Of a stretch of DNA of 64,000 nt, positions 22,863 to 33,615 are shown one piece after another (the stretch's first letter is position 1; every line of letters begins with the position of its first letter). A model generated the notes under the pieces. That model had not been told where the DNA came from. It saw nothing but the letters and a program-made list of their open reading frames with translations, and did no database searches. This stretch comes from Isoetes taiwanensis. Taxonomy: Eukaryota; Streptophyta; Lycopodiopsida; Isoetales; Isoetaceae. The position numbers and the translations under genes are program-made. The stretch spans positions 10,353,168-10,417,167 of the forward strand of contig JAJEKV010000046.1 in NCBI GenBank assembly GCA_021234155.1, given 5' to 3'.

Positions 22863-23593
22863 CCGGGGAAACAATTACAGAAGTTTTTTGAAGGCCCAGA
22901 CGCATCAAACCTCGACATTGATACATGCTGAGCATGATTTGAAGACGTTCTTGAAGTTTCTGAGTGTTCCACAGTTTAATCTGAGAAGATTGGACTGATA
23001 TTATTGATTTGACACTATTATTGACCTCCTAAGCTACATTGATGATTGATCTATGTTCCTAAGATTCTTATTCACCTTGTATTACCTTCATATCAATGAA
23101 AATTGATTGCCAAGTATTCAAAAAGTCGACTGTCATGATCCTTTAGTATTTTTGCATCACAAACATTTTTACAGTAAAGAATTCCCTTATTCTTTTCTGC
23201 ATATGACCATCTGCACTTCATCTCCCATCTTATTTGCACCTGTGTGCACAAAAATTTCGAAAAAATTCCATTCCAAACTCAAGTTACCATTTTTTGCATT
23301 CTGTCTGATACAAATTTAGACTGATATCCACAAAACAGTGCAAAAAAATAGTTTTAGTGATTCAAATCATGATTTGATAGCATGCACTTTACCTTTGAAG
23401 TCTATATAGCATCTTAGTTTTGGAATTTCCTCAAATTTCAACCTACAACTCAAGTTACAAAACTCTGAGCTCTGTTTTCAGTTTTGACTGGTATTGACCA
23501 AAATTTGACCCAACTTTGAGATCGAATATCTTACAAATTAAAACTCAGACTTGGTCAAGATCTTTACCCTTGCTTGCTTACAACTTTTCTGAT

Positions 23594-23642
23594 CACCTTA
23601 AGTGATCACCTTAAGTGTAGATTGATCACCTTAAGTGATCTG
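23594..23642 (+). repeat. Expanded GATCACCTTAAGTGATC hairpin repeats near the LTR end
   Basis: Three tandem copies of a motif with stems GATCAC and GTGATC. The other LTRs carry a single copy, for example at 49570, 61914 and 17584. It lies about 80-130 bp before the LTR 3' end. Confidence 0.7.
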
Positions 23643-23724
23643 GAGGTTCTAACCCCAACTTGAGTGAAAACTCGAGTTGGCTTCTTGTGTTTGACTCTCT
23701 AAGCCAGGTTGAGGGTCAACATCT

Positions 23725-23742
23725 TGGAGGTTCTACCGAGAT
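23725..23742 (+). other. Primer-binding site matching tRNA-Gln
   Basis: TGGAGGTTCTACCGAGAT, 3 nt after the LTR. It is complementary to a tRNA 3' end ATCTCGGTAGAACCTCCA, which fits plant tRNA-Gln (acceptor GGTTC(C/T)A, T-arm AAATCTCGGT), with at most one G-U type difference from the common isoacceptor. Confidence 0.72.
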
Positions 23743-23762
23743 CTTCCTGGATCTCAGAACTC

Positions 23763-24660
23763 ATGGCTCCAAAACAAAAATTTCCAGCAGATCAAGAACC
23801 AATAGAAGATATTGATGCATTAGATCATTGCAGAGAAAGGCCATTGCATTCAAGTTTCTCAAGTAGCCTGCTTCAGAATATGCCATATCAATTTGAATTG
23901 AATGTCCCTGTTCCTTTGCCTACTTTTGATTCTAGTATGAGTGCTAACAACTTCTTGAGAATTTTTGAGGATTATTACAGAGACTATGGCTTCAAGAAGG
24001 GCTGCAAGCTCTCAGAGTTTGAAAAATATTTCAAAGAAGAAAGTGAGGCTGGTGCTTGGTTTATATATGAAAAGTTAATGGGCACCACTTCATGGGATGA
24101 ACTTGTCAAGAAGTTTCTGGATAGATTTGGTAAGTTAGCTGCTCCAAAGGATTTGGTTAATGAATTGCAAGGTTTCTCTATACATGCAGGAGAGAGTGTG
24201 AACCAGTACAAGGAGAGGTTTAGTACTCATGAGCAGGTGTCAAAGAGCACAAGTCACCATCCCAACTCTGTTTTTAGTCACTGCTTTTATTAATGGTTTG
24301 GAAAGAAGACCAGATATCCAAAGGAAGTTGCTCAAGATTCAAGCTGCTGAAGGGTTTGATTCCATACACAAAGTCTTTGCCAAAACCACTGATTTAACTC
24401 AGATGCTCTCTACCTTGCCTGACAAGCATTATGTTCCTCACCACAATCATGATCCGTTTTATCCTGATGCTACTGATGCACATTATGATCACCACCCTTC
24501 TATTCCAATTTATGCCATACAGAAAGAAAAGAAGAAATCTAAAGATGAGGAAGCAAGTTCTCGGGTTGCGAGGTGAAGTCGATTTATCAAAAGTTCTTGA
24601 AGCTCTAGCGAAATAACCAAACAATTGGTTGAACTCAAGGCTGCAAGAACAACAAAAAAC
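23763..24660 (+). pseudogene. Gag (capsid part) of element B
   Basis: Structural protein that would form the virus-like particle. Start ATGGCTCCAAAACA, 20 nt after the primer-binding site; the same MAPKQKFP start is found in C and E. Visible are NVPVPLPTFDSSMSANNF, the retrotrans_gag-like core (FEDYYRDYGFKKGCKL, SWDELVKKFLDRFGKLA, ESVNQYKERFST) and GLERRPDIQRKLLKIQAAEG. One base is lost near 24228 (STFMNRCQ becomes STHEQVSK), shifting the frame. Another break near 24570 separates the capsid part from the zinc-knuckle part. Confidence 0.85.
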
Positions 24661-24860
24661 TTACCCCTGAATGTATTCATTGCAATAGGAATTCTCACCC
24701 ATCAGAAATTTGCTATTGGCAAGTGTGCCCCAAATGTAATAGAAAAGGCCACTTTGGAAAGGAATGTCCTGTTTGTTCTTTTTGTAAAGAGGTTGGCCAT
24801 ACTGATGCTAGGTGTGCTGTTAAGGAATACTTTGCTAAGCAGGAAAAAGAGAAGAGACCA
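24661..24860 (+). pseudogene. Nucleocapsid of element B: three CCHC zinc knuckles
   Basis: RNA-binding part of Gag. The three knuckles are C-x2-C-x4-H-x4-C: CIHCNRNSHPSEIC (partly out of frame here), CPKCNRKGHFGKEC and CSFCKEVGHTDARC, spaced by 5 and 2 residues. The usual plant gypsy Gag has one or two. After the knuckles comes a variable Pro/Ser-rich linker (ARPSPPVVESPAQTIAPPPQ) leading into protease without a stop, so Gag and Pol share one frame in this element. Confidence 0.8.
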
Positions 24861-25059
24861 GAGTCTAAACCTCCTGTGAGATTTGCTGAACCAAGCACCT
24901 CTATAAGATTTATTCAAGCTACAGAAGTTCCTAAATCTGAAGAAGTTATGGTGGTGCAAACTAGAAGCATGAATGAAGCTCAAGTACATGCTGAACCAAG
25001 TAGGCATTCTACTGCCAGGCCTTCACCACCTGTAGTGGAATCACCTGCTCAAACCATAG

Positions 25060-25790
25060 CTCCACCCCCTCAGCAAAAATATGGTAAGAAAGATCAAGAC
25101 TTTGATGAGGTTGATGTTTTGCTTAAAAATTCCAAGGTGAGTGTGGATCTTTTTACCTTATTAAAGATTGCACCTAGCTACAGAAAAAGGGTACTTCAAC
25201 AAACCAATGGTGAGGTATTAAATGCTTGTGTGAATTTTACTGATGCCACTAACCTTGTTCTAGCACAGAATGAAGAAGACCCTGGTGCATTCATATGTTC
25301 AGCTACTTTAGGAGGTTATACCTTCTCAAATGTGTTACTTGATGGGGATCCCCTAAATATTATGCCATATCATGTTATGAAGAAATGTGGTTTCGAGGTG
25401 GACAAGAAAGCTTCTATACTATTGAGATCCTTTTATAATGCTAAGATCACTCCCATTGGTGTGGTAACTAAAGTAGGGCATAATTGTAGCTGCCAACTTT
25501 ATTGTGGTGGCTTTTGAAGACATAGGGGATGAGTCTGATATCTATGGTTTACTTTTAGGAAGGAGGTGGTTAGCTACTGTGGATGCTAGACCAATTTGGT
25601 CTCAAGGGAGATGTACCATCTCCAATGGCTCTCAGACTGCTACAATCTATGATCAAGATGGCTCCTATGGTTCCAATGAGGAGGTAAATTTTATTAAGGA
25701 AATGCTAATTGAAGAACCTTTGGGATTTTACAGAATACAAAATGCAAGGCCAAGGAAATATGAAACAGTTCCTCTCATCATGGAATGTGC
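25060..25790 (+). pseudogene. Protease of element B, active site altered
   Basis: Retropepsin-like domain. The N-terminal lead is VDVLLKNSKVSVDLFTLLKIA. The active site reads LLDGDPLNIMP, against LLDGGSPLNIMP in C, D and E, so one codon has been lost right after the catalytic Asp-Gly. The later motif LLLGRRWLATVDARPIW is intact. A frameshift near 25480 divides the domain. Unlike C-E, element B continues through DGSYGSNEEV with no stop after protease. Confidence 0.8.
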
Positions 25791-25814
25791 ACTTCCCAGC
25801 AAACAAGGGCCATC

Positions 25815-26230
25815 AGGATTCTTATGGTTTGATGGAGGTATTTCTAAAAAACTAAATATTGCATCATCTGCTGCTATCCTGAAAGATTCCTCTCATAAAC
25901 TTTTAGTTAAAGTAGGGAGGATTTTCCCCCAAATCACCTCTAATGTAGGCTTTGATTGCAGGACTTCAGGAAGCCAAAGCTATGGATATTGCCAACATTC
26001 ACATTTTTAGTGACTCACAATTAATTTGTAGACAAGTTTCAGGAGATTACCAAACAAAAAATGCAGACATGGAGCTCTTAAAAAACCAAGTAATGGGAGT
26101 GCTTTCGAGTTTTGCTTCATGGGAGATTACTCACATACCAAGGGAAGAAAATGTGGAAGCTGATACCTTATGCAGGGAAACTCTCATGGCACACCTAACT
26201 GAAGGAGCTATTCCAGAGGAAGACCTTGAT
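25815..26230 (+). pseudogene. Archaeal-type RNase H (aRNH) of element B
   Basis: Motifs: LWFDGGISKKLNIASSAAIL (Asp), then a gap of about 11 bases near 25948 that removes the AEYK segment with the catalytic Glu and shifts the frame. IFSDSQLICRQVSGDYQ (Asp) and ITHIPREENVEADTLCRETL (Asp) follow. The domain directly follows protease and precedes RT. Confidence 0.83.
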
Positions 26231-27175
26231 GCTAGTGAGGTAAAAGCTCTTTGTCCTATTCTAACCATTAATGCATCAGAAGAAAAGGTTACTGAAGAGA
26301 TTACCATTACAAAAAATGGTAAAACTAGAACCCTGTTTGTTGGAGATCTAATTGAATACCAAGATAGGGAGAATATACAAATGTTCTTTGAAGAAAGGAA
26401 GGATGTGTTTGCTTGGGATTATTCTGAGCTTACTGGAATTAAAGCAGAGGTATGCCAATTTGAAATCAAGATTAAGGAAGGGTGTAAACCTGTTTTTCAA
26501 AAACTGAGAAGAATTAATGCTTCATTGATGGGACTGATTAAAGATGAGTTGGATAAAATGCTAGATGCAGGTGTTATTATTGAAATTATTAATCCAGAAT
26601 GGGTGTCTTGCATTGTACCTGTAGAAAAAAAAAAGTGGTGCCTTAAGGATCTGTATTGATTATCGAGACCTCAACAAAGCCACCATCAAGGACTGCTACC
26701 CCTTGCCTTTTCTAGAAGAAATCTTATATGCTGTAGCAGGGAGAGAGGTATACTCCTTTCTAGATGGATTTTCAGGGTTTAATCAAATTGGCATTAAGGA
26801 AGAAGACCAACCTAAGACCTCTTTTATTACCCCTTGGGGAACTTACGCAATGAAAAGAATGCCTTTTGGACTAATGAATGCACCTGCTACTTTCCAGAGG
26901 GCTATGGATGTTATTTTTAGGCCCATGTCTCCTCAAGAATTCAGAGTTTATTTGGATGACCTTTGTTTAGGATCTCACCCTACTAATCATTTGGAATTGC
27001 TGGCAAAAATATGTTCTTTGTGCAGGGAATCTGGAGTCAACCTTAACCCAAAGAAATGTATTTTCTTTGCATCCAAAGGCCAACTTTTGGGACATGAGGC
27101 ATCCAACAATGGCATACAAGTGGCACAAGAAAAAGTTGAAGCCCTCAAAAACTCGGTGCCCCCAAAAACTTGAAG
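26231..27175 (+). pseudogene. Linker and reverse transcriptase of element B
   Basis: The linker EGAIPEEDL...RTLFVGDLIEYQD...DVFAWDYSELTGI is conserved in A-D. RT: PVFQKLRRINASLMGLI, DAGVIIEIINPEWVSCIVP, IDYRDLNKATIKDCYPLPF, YSFLDGFSGFNQI, TPWGTYAMKRMPFGLMNAPA, YLDD at 26949-26960 and GVNLNPKKCIFFASKGQLLG. An extra base in an A-run near 26630 and another slip near 27165 break the frame. The catalytic motifs themselves are intact. Confidence 0.87.
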
Positions 27176-27790
27176 CAGGTCAAAAGTTTTATTGGCATGA
27201 CTAGTTTTCTTAGGATGTATATTCCTAATTTTGCTCACATTATAAGTCCTATTTCTAAGCTGACAAGAATAGGCAGGATTTCCAAATCTGAGAGCAAGTA
27301 TGTTCCTGTCACATGGTCATCAGATTGCCAAGAGTCTTTTGGGTTGCTTATAATGTCCATTTGTGAAGCAACTCTTCTTAAAAAACCTGATTTGGACCAG
27401 CCATTTGAAGTCTACATTACTATTACTAAAAAGGCCATAGGCCTAGCTATTCTGCAGGACAAGCACACTATAGCTTTTGCTAGCAAACAATGGAGTTCAA
27501 CTGAAGAGAAATATACCAGAATGGAGAAGAGTGCTGCTGCTCTCATGTTCCTCATTGACAGACAAGGTCATTTACTATTGAAAAGTTCAGTTCAGGTTTA
27601 TATGAAGCAAAATCCAACAGGTTTGTTATTTGGTAAAGCTACCTCTAAACCAAAAATCCAAAGGTGGGCTTGCAAGCTACAAACCTTTGATATTTCCATA
27701 AAAGAGTTACATAAGGTGAAGAGTCCCAGTCTTTATTTACCTTACATTTTCTTTGATCATGAGGATGTAGTAGAAGTTGTTGACTTTGTG
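27176..27790 (+). pseudogene. RT connection and degenerate gypsy RNase H of element B
   Basis: FIGMTSFLRMYIPNFAHIISPISKL is the RT-RNH connection. The gypsy RNase H follows: PFEVYITITKKAIGLAIL (usual catalytic Asp of TDAS is Thr), RMEKSAAALMFLI (Glu retained), VYMKQNPTGLLFG (usual TDH Asp is Lys) and SPSLYLPYIFF (usual VADALSR Asp missing). The fold is well conserved although the active site is gone, so it probably serves a structural role in RT. Confidence 0.85.
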
Positions 27791-28808
27791 GATGCCTTAG
27801 CCTATTTACAGGCAGATGATGAAGAGCAGAATCAACAAGATTGGCAGCTACCTATAAAGAATTTCTTACAATTCAAGGAAATGCCTTCAGGACTGACTTC
27901 GAGCCAGCAAAGGAGATTTAAAGAAAAGTGCAAGCAATTCAAAATGATTAATGATGTTTTGTGTAAAGTCAACAGGGATGGACTATTACTGAGGTGTGTC
28001 AATGAAGAGGAATCTGCTTTGATCATTAGAGAAATGCATGAAGGAGTATGTGGAGGCCATTTTGCTGGAGATACTACTGCCAAGAAAATTCTCAGGTCAG
28101 GTTATTATTGGCCTACAATATTTAAAGATTGTTATACTGCTATAAAATCTTGCCACAAGTGCCGATATTTTGGCAAGAGGATCCTTCTCCCAAATTGCAC
28201 TAAAACCCATAATTTTTCCAGGACCTTTTCAAATATGGGGATTAGATTATATTGGCCCTATTAACCCCCCTTCTACGGGGCAACACCAAAGACATTATTG
28301 TAGCTACAGATTATTTTACCAAATGGGCGAGGCAATTCCTTTAAGACAGACTAATGCCATTACAACAGCAAAGTTCTTACATGAGTATATTTGTGCACGG
28401 TTTGGTATTCCTTTACAATTACATTCTGATAGAGGTACCCCTTTTGTGAATGAAGTTATTGCTAATTTATTGACCATTCTTAAAGTCAAACATACCAAGA
28501 GTTCCTCCTACTATCCCCAAGGTAATGGTCAAGCAGAAGCTACTAATAAAGTTTTGAAGGGTATTTTGCAGAAAACAGTGGATGATAATCAAAGGGATTG
28601 GCATGTCAAACTGGTGGATGCCCTATGGGCTTATAGAGTCACCATCAAAGCAGCAACCACTCATACCCCTTTTAACTTAGTTTATGGCATTGAAGCTGTG
28701 CTTCCAGTAGAGCTTGAGCTTCCATCTCTGAGGTTAGCTCATAAGTTGTGTTTGCCTTTTGAGTATGCCTTGCAGGAAAGACTGGATGCCCTTTTGCATT
28801 TAGAAGAA
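27791..28808 (+). pseudogene. Integrase of element B, N-terminal and core part
   Basis: HHCC: MHEGVCGGHFA and CHKC. Core: IWGLDYIGPINPP (Asp), LHSDRGTPFVNE (Asp), GNGQAEATNKVL (Glu). Frameshifts near 28165-28190 (HKCRYFGKR) and at 28286 (QHQRHYCSYR instead of QHQ.IIVATD) interrupt it. The frame is cut at LLHLEE (28808) by the insertion; the missing tail resumes at 33616. Confidence 0.85.
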
Positions 28809-28836
28809 CTAGTTATGGTGCCCGGCATTGTCGGGC

Positions 28837-30455
28837 TTTAGGTCCATATGAACTCGAAATGGGGCTTTGTGCAATTTGTGTTAAAATATATAGTGGAACA
28901 GGAGTAAATGGTTTGATATATTGCATTAACATTTGTGACTTGCAAATTTTTAAAAATATAGACCACTCCATTCATATTTCATGGATCAATTAAAATTGTG
29001 GATGGGAATTCTATTAATCACCCCTCGACTAAATAGTATATGGTTTTCAATGGAGAAATAGGAGTATTGTTTGTTCTCCTTGTGTTGTTTATCATTTTAT
29101 TCTTTTATCTAGTGCTAATAATGTATTTTGTTAAGGTATGCATTAATGTTTGTGAGTAGACTAACAAATCATTGAACCAACAAACTTGAAGAGTGATTAG
29201 ACATAGACATGAAAAGCTACGTGCAAGCCGTGTACTACTTGTATTATCACCCCATTTGTCTTTAATGGCATCTGCAATCATTCAAAAGACACTCTGCTTA
29301 TGGTCCATCAATGAGTGCGGCCATGTCACATCATAGTTAGCATTGAAGGTTGATCCTAAGAGGGGGAGTGATTCGACAAAGGTTGTCAAACCAGGATGCA
29401 ACACATGCAGGCTCAATTTTAGTGTGGCTATGTTATAATAAAGCTCAAAAAACTATTGTGTGGTAGGGCAACACAATTACTGTATGCTTGTCCAATGAAG
29501 AATTTATGCCTATCGCAATTTTTATTGGAAGAGCAAAGACCAATTTATTAAATAGTGCTATAAACTTATGCACCATAGCACCACACTTATGCGCCTAGCA
29601 TATATATTGAAAGGAAGTTGCATAATTATTGAAACGAAGTTGGCATCGATAAATTATAAATGACATATATATTAGAAAAAATTGTATTGGACTTACCAAG
29701 TTGCACAACCACGAAACTGTAGTCATATAAAAGATTCAGACATTGCACGACTACACACTTGGCTCTTTCAACTACACATTTACATCACATAAACAGTTAA
29801 ATTGCCCACGACATCAAGTAGATGCTAGGCACACTTGACTTTGCAATTTTTAATTGCACATTCACATCACATAAACAATTGAAGCAATAATTCGTTGTTC
29901 CACAACATCAAGTAGATGCTAGACAATATGCTAAAATACTTATTACACACTTGGGCTCTGTGATTCTTCAACTAAACATTTACATCACATAAAACGTTGG
30001 ATGCAATAGCCCTGGTCCCATTCCACAATAAAACGTAGAAGCTGGGACGATACCAGAACATCAAGTAAATGCTCTGCAATACATGTTGGCCAATTTCTAG
30101 CTAAAAGAGATGCTTATAAATAACGGACAAAAGTGTAGGTGAACATGTCTATTAGATTTTTGAAGATCAAGAGGTATGTAAAGATCTTTGGGATGTACTT
30201 GATTTTACCAAGTGTTAGTAATGACTGCAATCCAGAAATCGTGGAGTACCAGGGAGATGCATAGCAAATGGATTGTGTGTGGCGATATATATAAGGGTAG
30301 AGTTCTTACTTGTTGATCTCTATGAAGCCTAATTTATGGATAAAAGCTTTGGCAAAGATGTTGTTATCTTCTTCTTTTTGCATGGATCTTTTGGTTTCTG
30401 CTACTTAGACACGAAGACAGTCATTTCGATAGGGACTTACCATATATAAATGCAT
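28837..30455. other. Non-coding left half of the insertion
   Basis: A/T-rich, with no frame that looks coding on either strand. It holds the imperfect repeats listed at 29765-30080. Nothing else is recognised. Confidence 0.5.
29765..30080. repeat. Imperfect direct repeats (about 90-115 bp spacing)
   Basis: Three related units, starting near 29773, 29861 and 29974, each with an ACATTTACATCACATAAA-like core followed by AACATCAAGTAGATGCT or a variant. Confidence 0.6.
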
Positions 30456-33400
30456 TTATAAGAGAGTTTTAGTACACAGTAAGACTGACTCTAGTTCAGG
30501 TCGTACAGAGAAATATGATGATATGACTGGATTACATGGGATTTTTGAACAAAATGACAACCATCTATACAGCAACTGCCTACCATCCACATGCAATAAC
30601 AATGCTTGGGAAAATGAAAGCCTCGAGATAAAGCACAAAGACCCATAGCATTCTATGGAGTAACCGTAACATAAAATATCAGTTTTCTCAAAAGGACATA
30701 AAATTAAATGAATAGGTTTTTTTGCAAAGGAGTCCAGGGTCTTCAATCTGCTGTGGTTCATGTTTTTGATGCATGGCAAAAAAGAATATCAAAACGGCAA
30801 CATGAGAATGGAAATGTGCAACATTGGAATGGCGGCTCACATTTTTACTTGCCTCTTGCTTTCAAATGAACACGTACTGTTTTAAACATGCTAGCAAAAT
30901 GTGGCCTTAAAGTTCGAACATCGTACCATGAACCAAGATACAACCCTATGTGCAGAAGTCCATAGTATGACCATGTCAGGTTTTGATCAAGCAGCAAATT
31001 GCGGGTCATATTCAGGAGGACACAAAAATGTTAAGGCAAAAACAGGCTGGAGAAGCCAAACTCCTCGTCATTATATCTATGCATGAAGTCCTAGATTGGT
31101 AGATCAGTGGAATTGAGAAAATGAAAAAGAACAGTAAATTTACCTTGGCAAACTTGTCCAAGTAGGTCTTAAAGGAATCCCAAATGGAACATGAAATTGT
31201 CGTATTTGATTTTAAAAGTGTGCTTGGAGTAGAGCAACTTTGCACCAAGAATCTATACAAATCATACAGCTGCGTGTGAGCACATCCATAGTGCATTGCA
31301 TGATGATGAATTGTGTGCACAATGCCAGATTGACCAAAGTCCTTCACTAAAAGCATTAGGAACCTATTAGACCCATAATCCATGGCGTGCAAGGATTTCA
31401 GGTGGTTCAATGTCAAATATTGTACAAAGTTTCAGAAGATTGCAACACAATCAGAGAAAAAAAGGTCACCTTATATTTGGCTGAGTGAGGTTGTTTTACT
31501 GAGCTTCATCGTTTTTGCACTTCCGAGGCAGTGGCCTTCGCTGAAAGTGATGTCCTATGCGGAGAACAATGTAAAACAGCTGTAAGAGATAAATCACCTT
31601 TGATGCAGATGGGTTGTCTTGCCTGAAACCTTGTTCATCCATATGTATTTATTGTCTTTTGGATGGGACGTGAATATCGAGATGTAGGAGAATGAGCGTT
31701 GCAGAATACTTTGATACATGTCACAAGCAAGACCTATTGCAGCATCTATTCAGTTTGACGAATGGTCTTGCAATATTCCATAATATTTATAGAAATCAAA
31801 GATGGATACATCTGCAAAATTGGCATTATAGACAGGTTCTTGCAAATAGTTGGTATTAAATAGCTTCGTGTGGAACAAATATTAGACCAACCTGGGATTG
31901 GTGTCATGTTCTTTGCTCCAGGTAGAAGCCACCATAAAAATCAATGTCCAACTAAAGAATAAAGAGAAATATCAGAGTTATAGCTCATTCACTAAAATAT
32001 TATCGAGGTTCAATTCCAAACAATAATCAGAGTTAAAATAGCTCATTCATAATGATTATTAATTAGTTTCTGGAATATCTAAAAGACCTTCTTACAGCTA
32101 GCTACAAGAAGCAACTTTAAACTCAAGAGATGGATTCAATACCAAGATTGATGGCAACAAAAAAGAAAAAGGAACCGAAATAGAACTTGTTTGATGAATG
32201 CCTTATCCGGTTTCTCAAGGACTTCAAAAGTCTTCTGAAATACTCAAGCTAAGATGCCATAAATGATCCATTCTAGGCAATGTTTTATTGAGGATAAAAA
32301 TGAAGAGTTTAAAAGCTTTGTCAAGATTTCCATATTGTGCATGTGCCTTACTCAAAAAATTCCAAGAAAGTGTAGTTTATAAGTTTGTTGAAAAAATTGA
32401 TGAGCAATTGTCCGATCATGAGCACCAATTGAGTTCCATCAAACCCTTGCATTTTATGTTACCTGTTTGGCATACAGTATTTGTACCACTTCTAGTAGAA
32501 CTCTTCCGGTTCAAGAGGTTTGTAAAAACGATATTCTCTCTAGTTTTCCAATATATTATGTAATAAAAAAGGTCAAAAGAGAAGAAAAAGCTGGAACAAT
32601 ATATTAAAGGAACACAGAATATGCATTAGATTAATCTGACCTTTGGAAGACATGATGCTTCATCTGGATCCATTTTGTAAGAAGTTACATATCATTGCAT
32701 AGTTCTACAGACAGATGTAATGATGTCATGGCTGCATGGATCAAAATGATAAAATGACAGAATCGTTGACACTATTCAAAGAAGCAATAAGAGGGCTTGC
32801 CTCTGAAATGATATGATACTTTTCCTAGTGCAGCAGTCTAGGCTGAAGACTACCATCCTGTTTTAGAAGTTGTAGAAAGCATCCGAGCTTTGCAGATGAT
32901 TAGAATCATGTCTTAATGATGCCCCAAGGAGTTTAAAGAATATCGAGATCCTTCTACTGCATGGAAAGGAAAAGATAGTATAGAGAATGCTAGTTGGTTC
33001 TCAGATTAATGGAGATGGTATAGCTCATTATATAAAAGCTCAGATTTTCTAAACCGGAACTTCAAAAATGTCTATTCTAATTGATTGCAAGGGAATAAAT
33101 TAAGAACCAAACATCTGTCATATATCTTACCATTACATGAGAAATAGACAAAACCGAGAGGTCGTTTCAACAGGGAAACAAAACGATTGACACCCCAAGC
33201 TTTTGCTATCCAAGATTAAGAGCTCAAGTTCATTCATGCGCTTCTTGAAAACCTGAAATTCCTGTAGCTACGAATCCATAAACATACTACAAAAAATTAA
33301 AATAAAGGGGAATCGCAACATCACCTTATACAATTGCGGTGTGCAACTATATGCTCGGTTATAAATCGGCCTCACCAAAACCATCCTCATGCATGCAACC

Positions 33401-33560
33401 ATCTTCCAAATAAGACACGTGGCGCCGATACACGATGCGAAGAGACAGGGGAAATATTAATTGCTCTCGTGATCGAAATCATGCAAATTGTTTATCACAA
33501 TTTTGATAATCGGAATTTTTTCCGTTGCCAAATTCCACAAAACCTTAGGAAAATCACCTT
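30456..33560 (-). pseudogene. Unrecognised host-gene-like segment with exon-like pieces
   Basis: On the minus strand several stretches look like plant exons. 31598-31891 lies between a CCCAG acceptor and an AAAG/GTGATT donor and contains FNTNYLQEPVYNANF and DMYQSILQRSFSYISIF, with one stop between them. 31470-31579 runs from CTTACAG to ATAAG/GTGACC and encodes LFYIVLRIGHHFQRRPLPR, with one stop. 31144 to about 31400 ends at CCAAG/GTAAAT and encodes DYGSNRFLMLLVKDFGQ and HTQLYDLYRFLVQSC. 30905-31010 encodes LTWSYYGLLHIGLYLGSWYD. I do not recognise the protein. The pieces suggest an intron-containing gene, now with stops, whose 5' side is toward 33500. Confidence 0.4.
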
Positions 33561-33615
33561 ACAAAAATCCAAAAACATTTTCTTTCAAACCGAAATTCCA
33601 AATTAAAAGGGTTGA

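Larger units (their letters stand above)
16310..23721 (+). mobile_element. Element A: deleted Ty3/gypsy element (LTR-PR-aRNH-RT-gRNH-INT-LTR)
   Basis: Two LTRs in direct orientation (16310-17680 and 21895-23721) flank a 4.2 kb internal region. Gag, the primer-binding site and the start of protease are gone: the 5' LTR end GGGTCAACA is followed at once by protease-coding sequence. The rest of pol is in order. Its coding sequence is the most diverged of the window, so it is older or from another subfamily. Its 3' LTR also serves as the 5' LTR of element B. Confidence 0.88.
21895..23721 (+). mobile_element. LTR shared by elements A (3') and B (5'), subfamily II
   Basis: 1827 bp, TGTTGCCC...GGGTCAACA. 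The 5' end folds as a hairpin (8-bp stems TGTTGCCC and GGGCAACA, loop CCAAA). The core promoter is TATATA at 22857. A primer-binding site follows 3 nt after the end. It separates A pol from B gag with no other DNA, so the two elements share one LTR. Confidence 0.9.
28809..33615. other. 4.8 kb host-like insertion inside element B integrase
   Basis: The integrase sequence is continuous on either side (LLHLEE | YRMEAENANLL), so this segment was inserted. No terminal repeats or clear target-site duplication are visible. The left end has a small palindrome, GCCCGGCATTGTCGGGC, at 28820-28836. The last 1.93 kb (from 31690) recurs at 44052 and 56393 as part of the segmental duplication; the first 2.9 kb is unique in the window. 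Confidence 0.8.

Noticed and set aside
32288-32563. + frame conserved at 32288, 44651 and 56991
   Set aside because: The three copies belong to the same tandem duplication, so conservation is not evidence of coding, and one copy differs at its 3' end.
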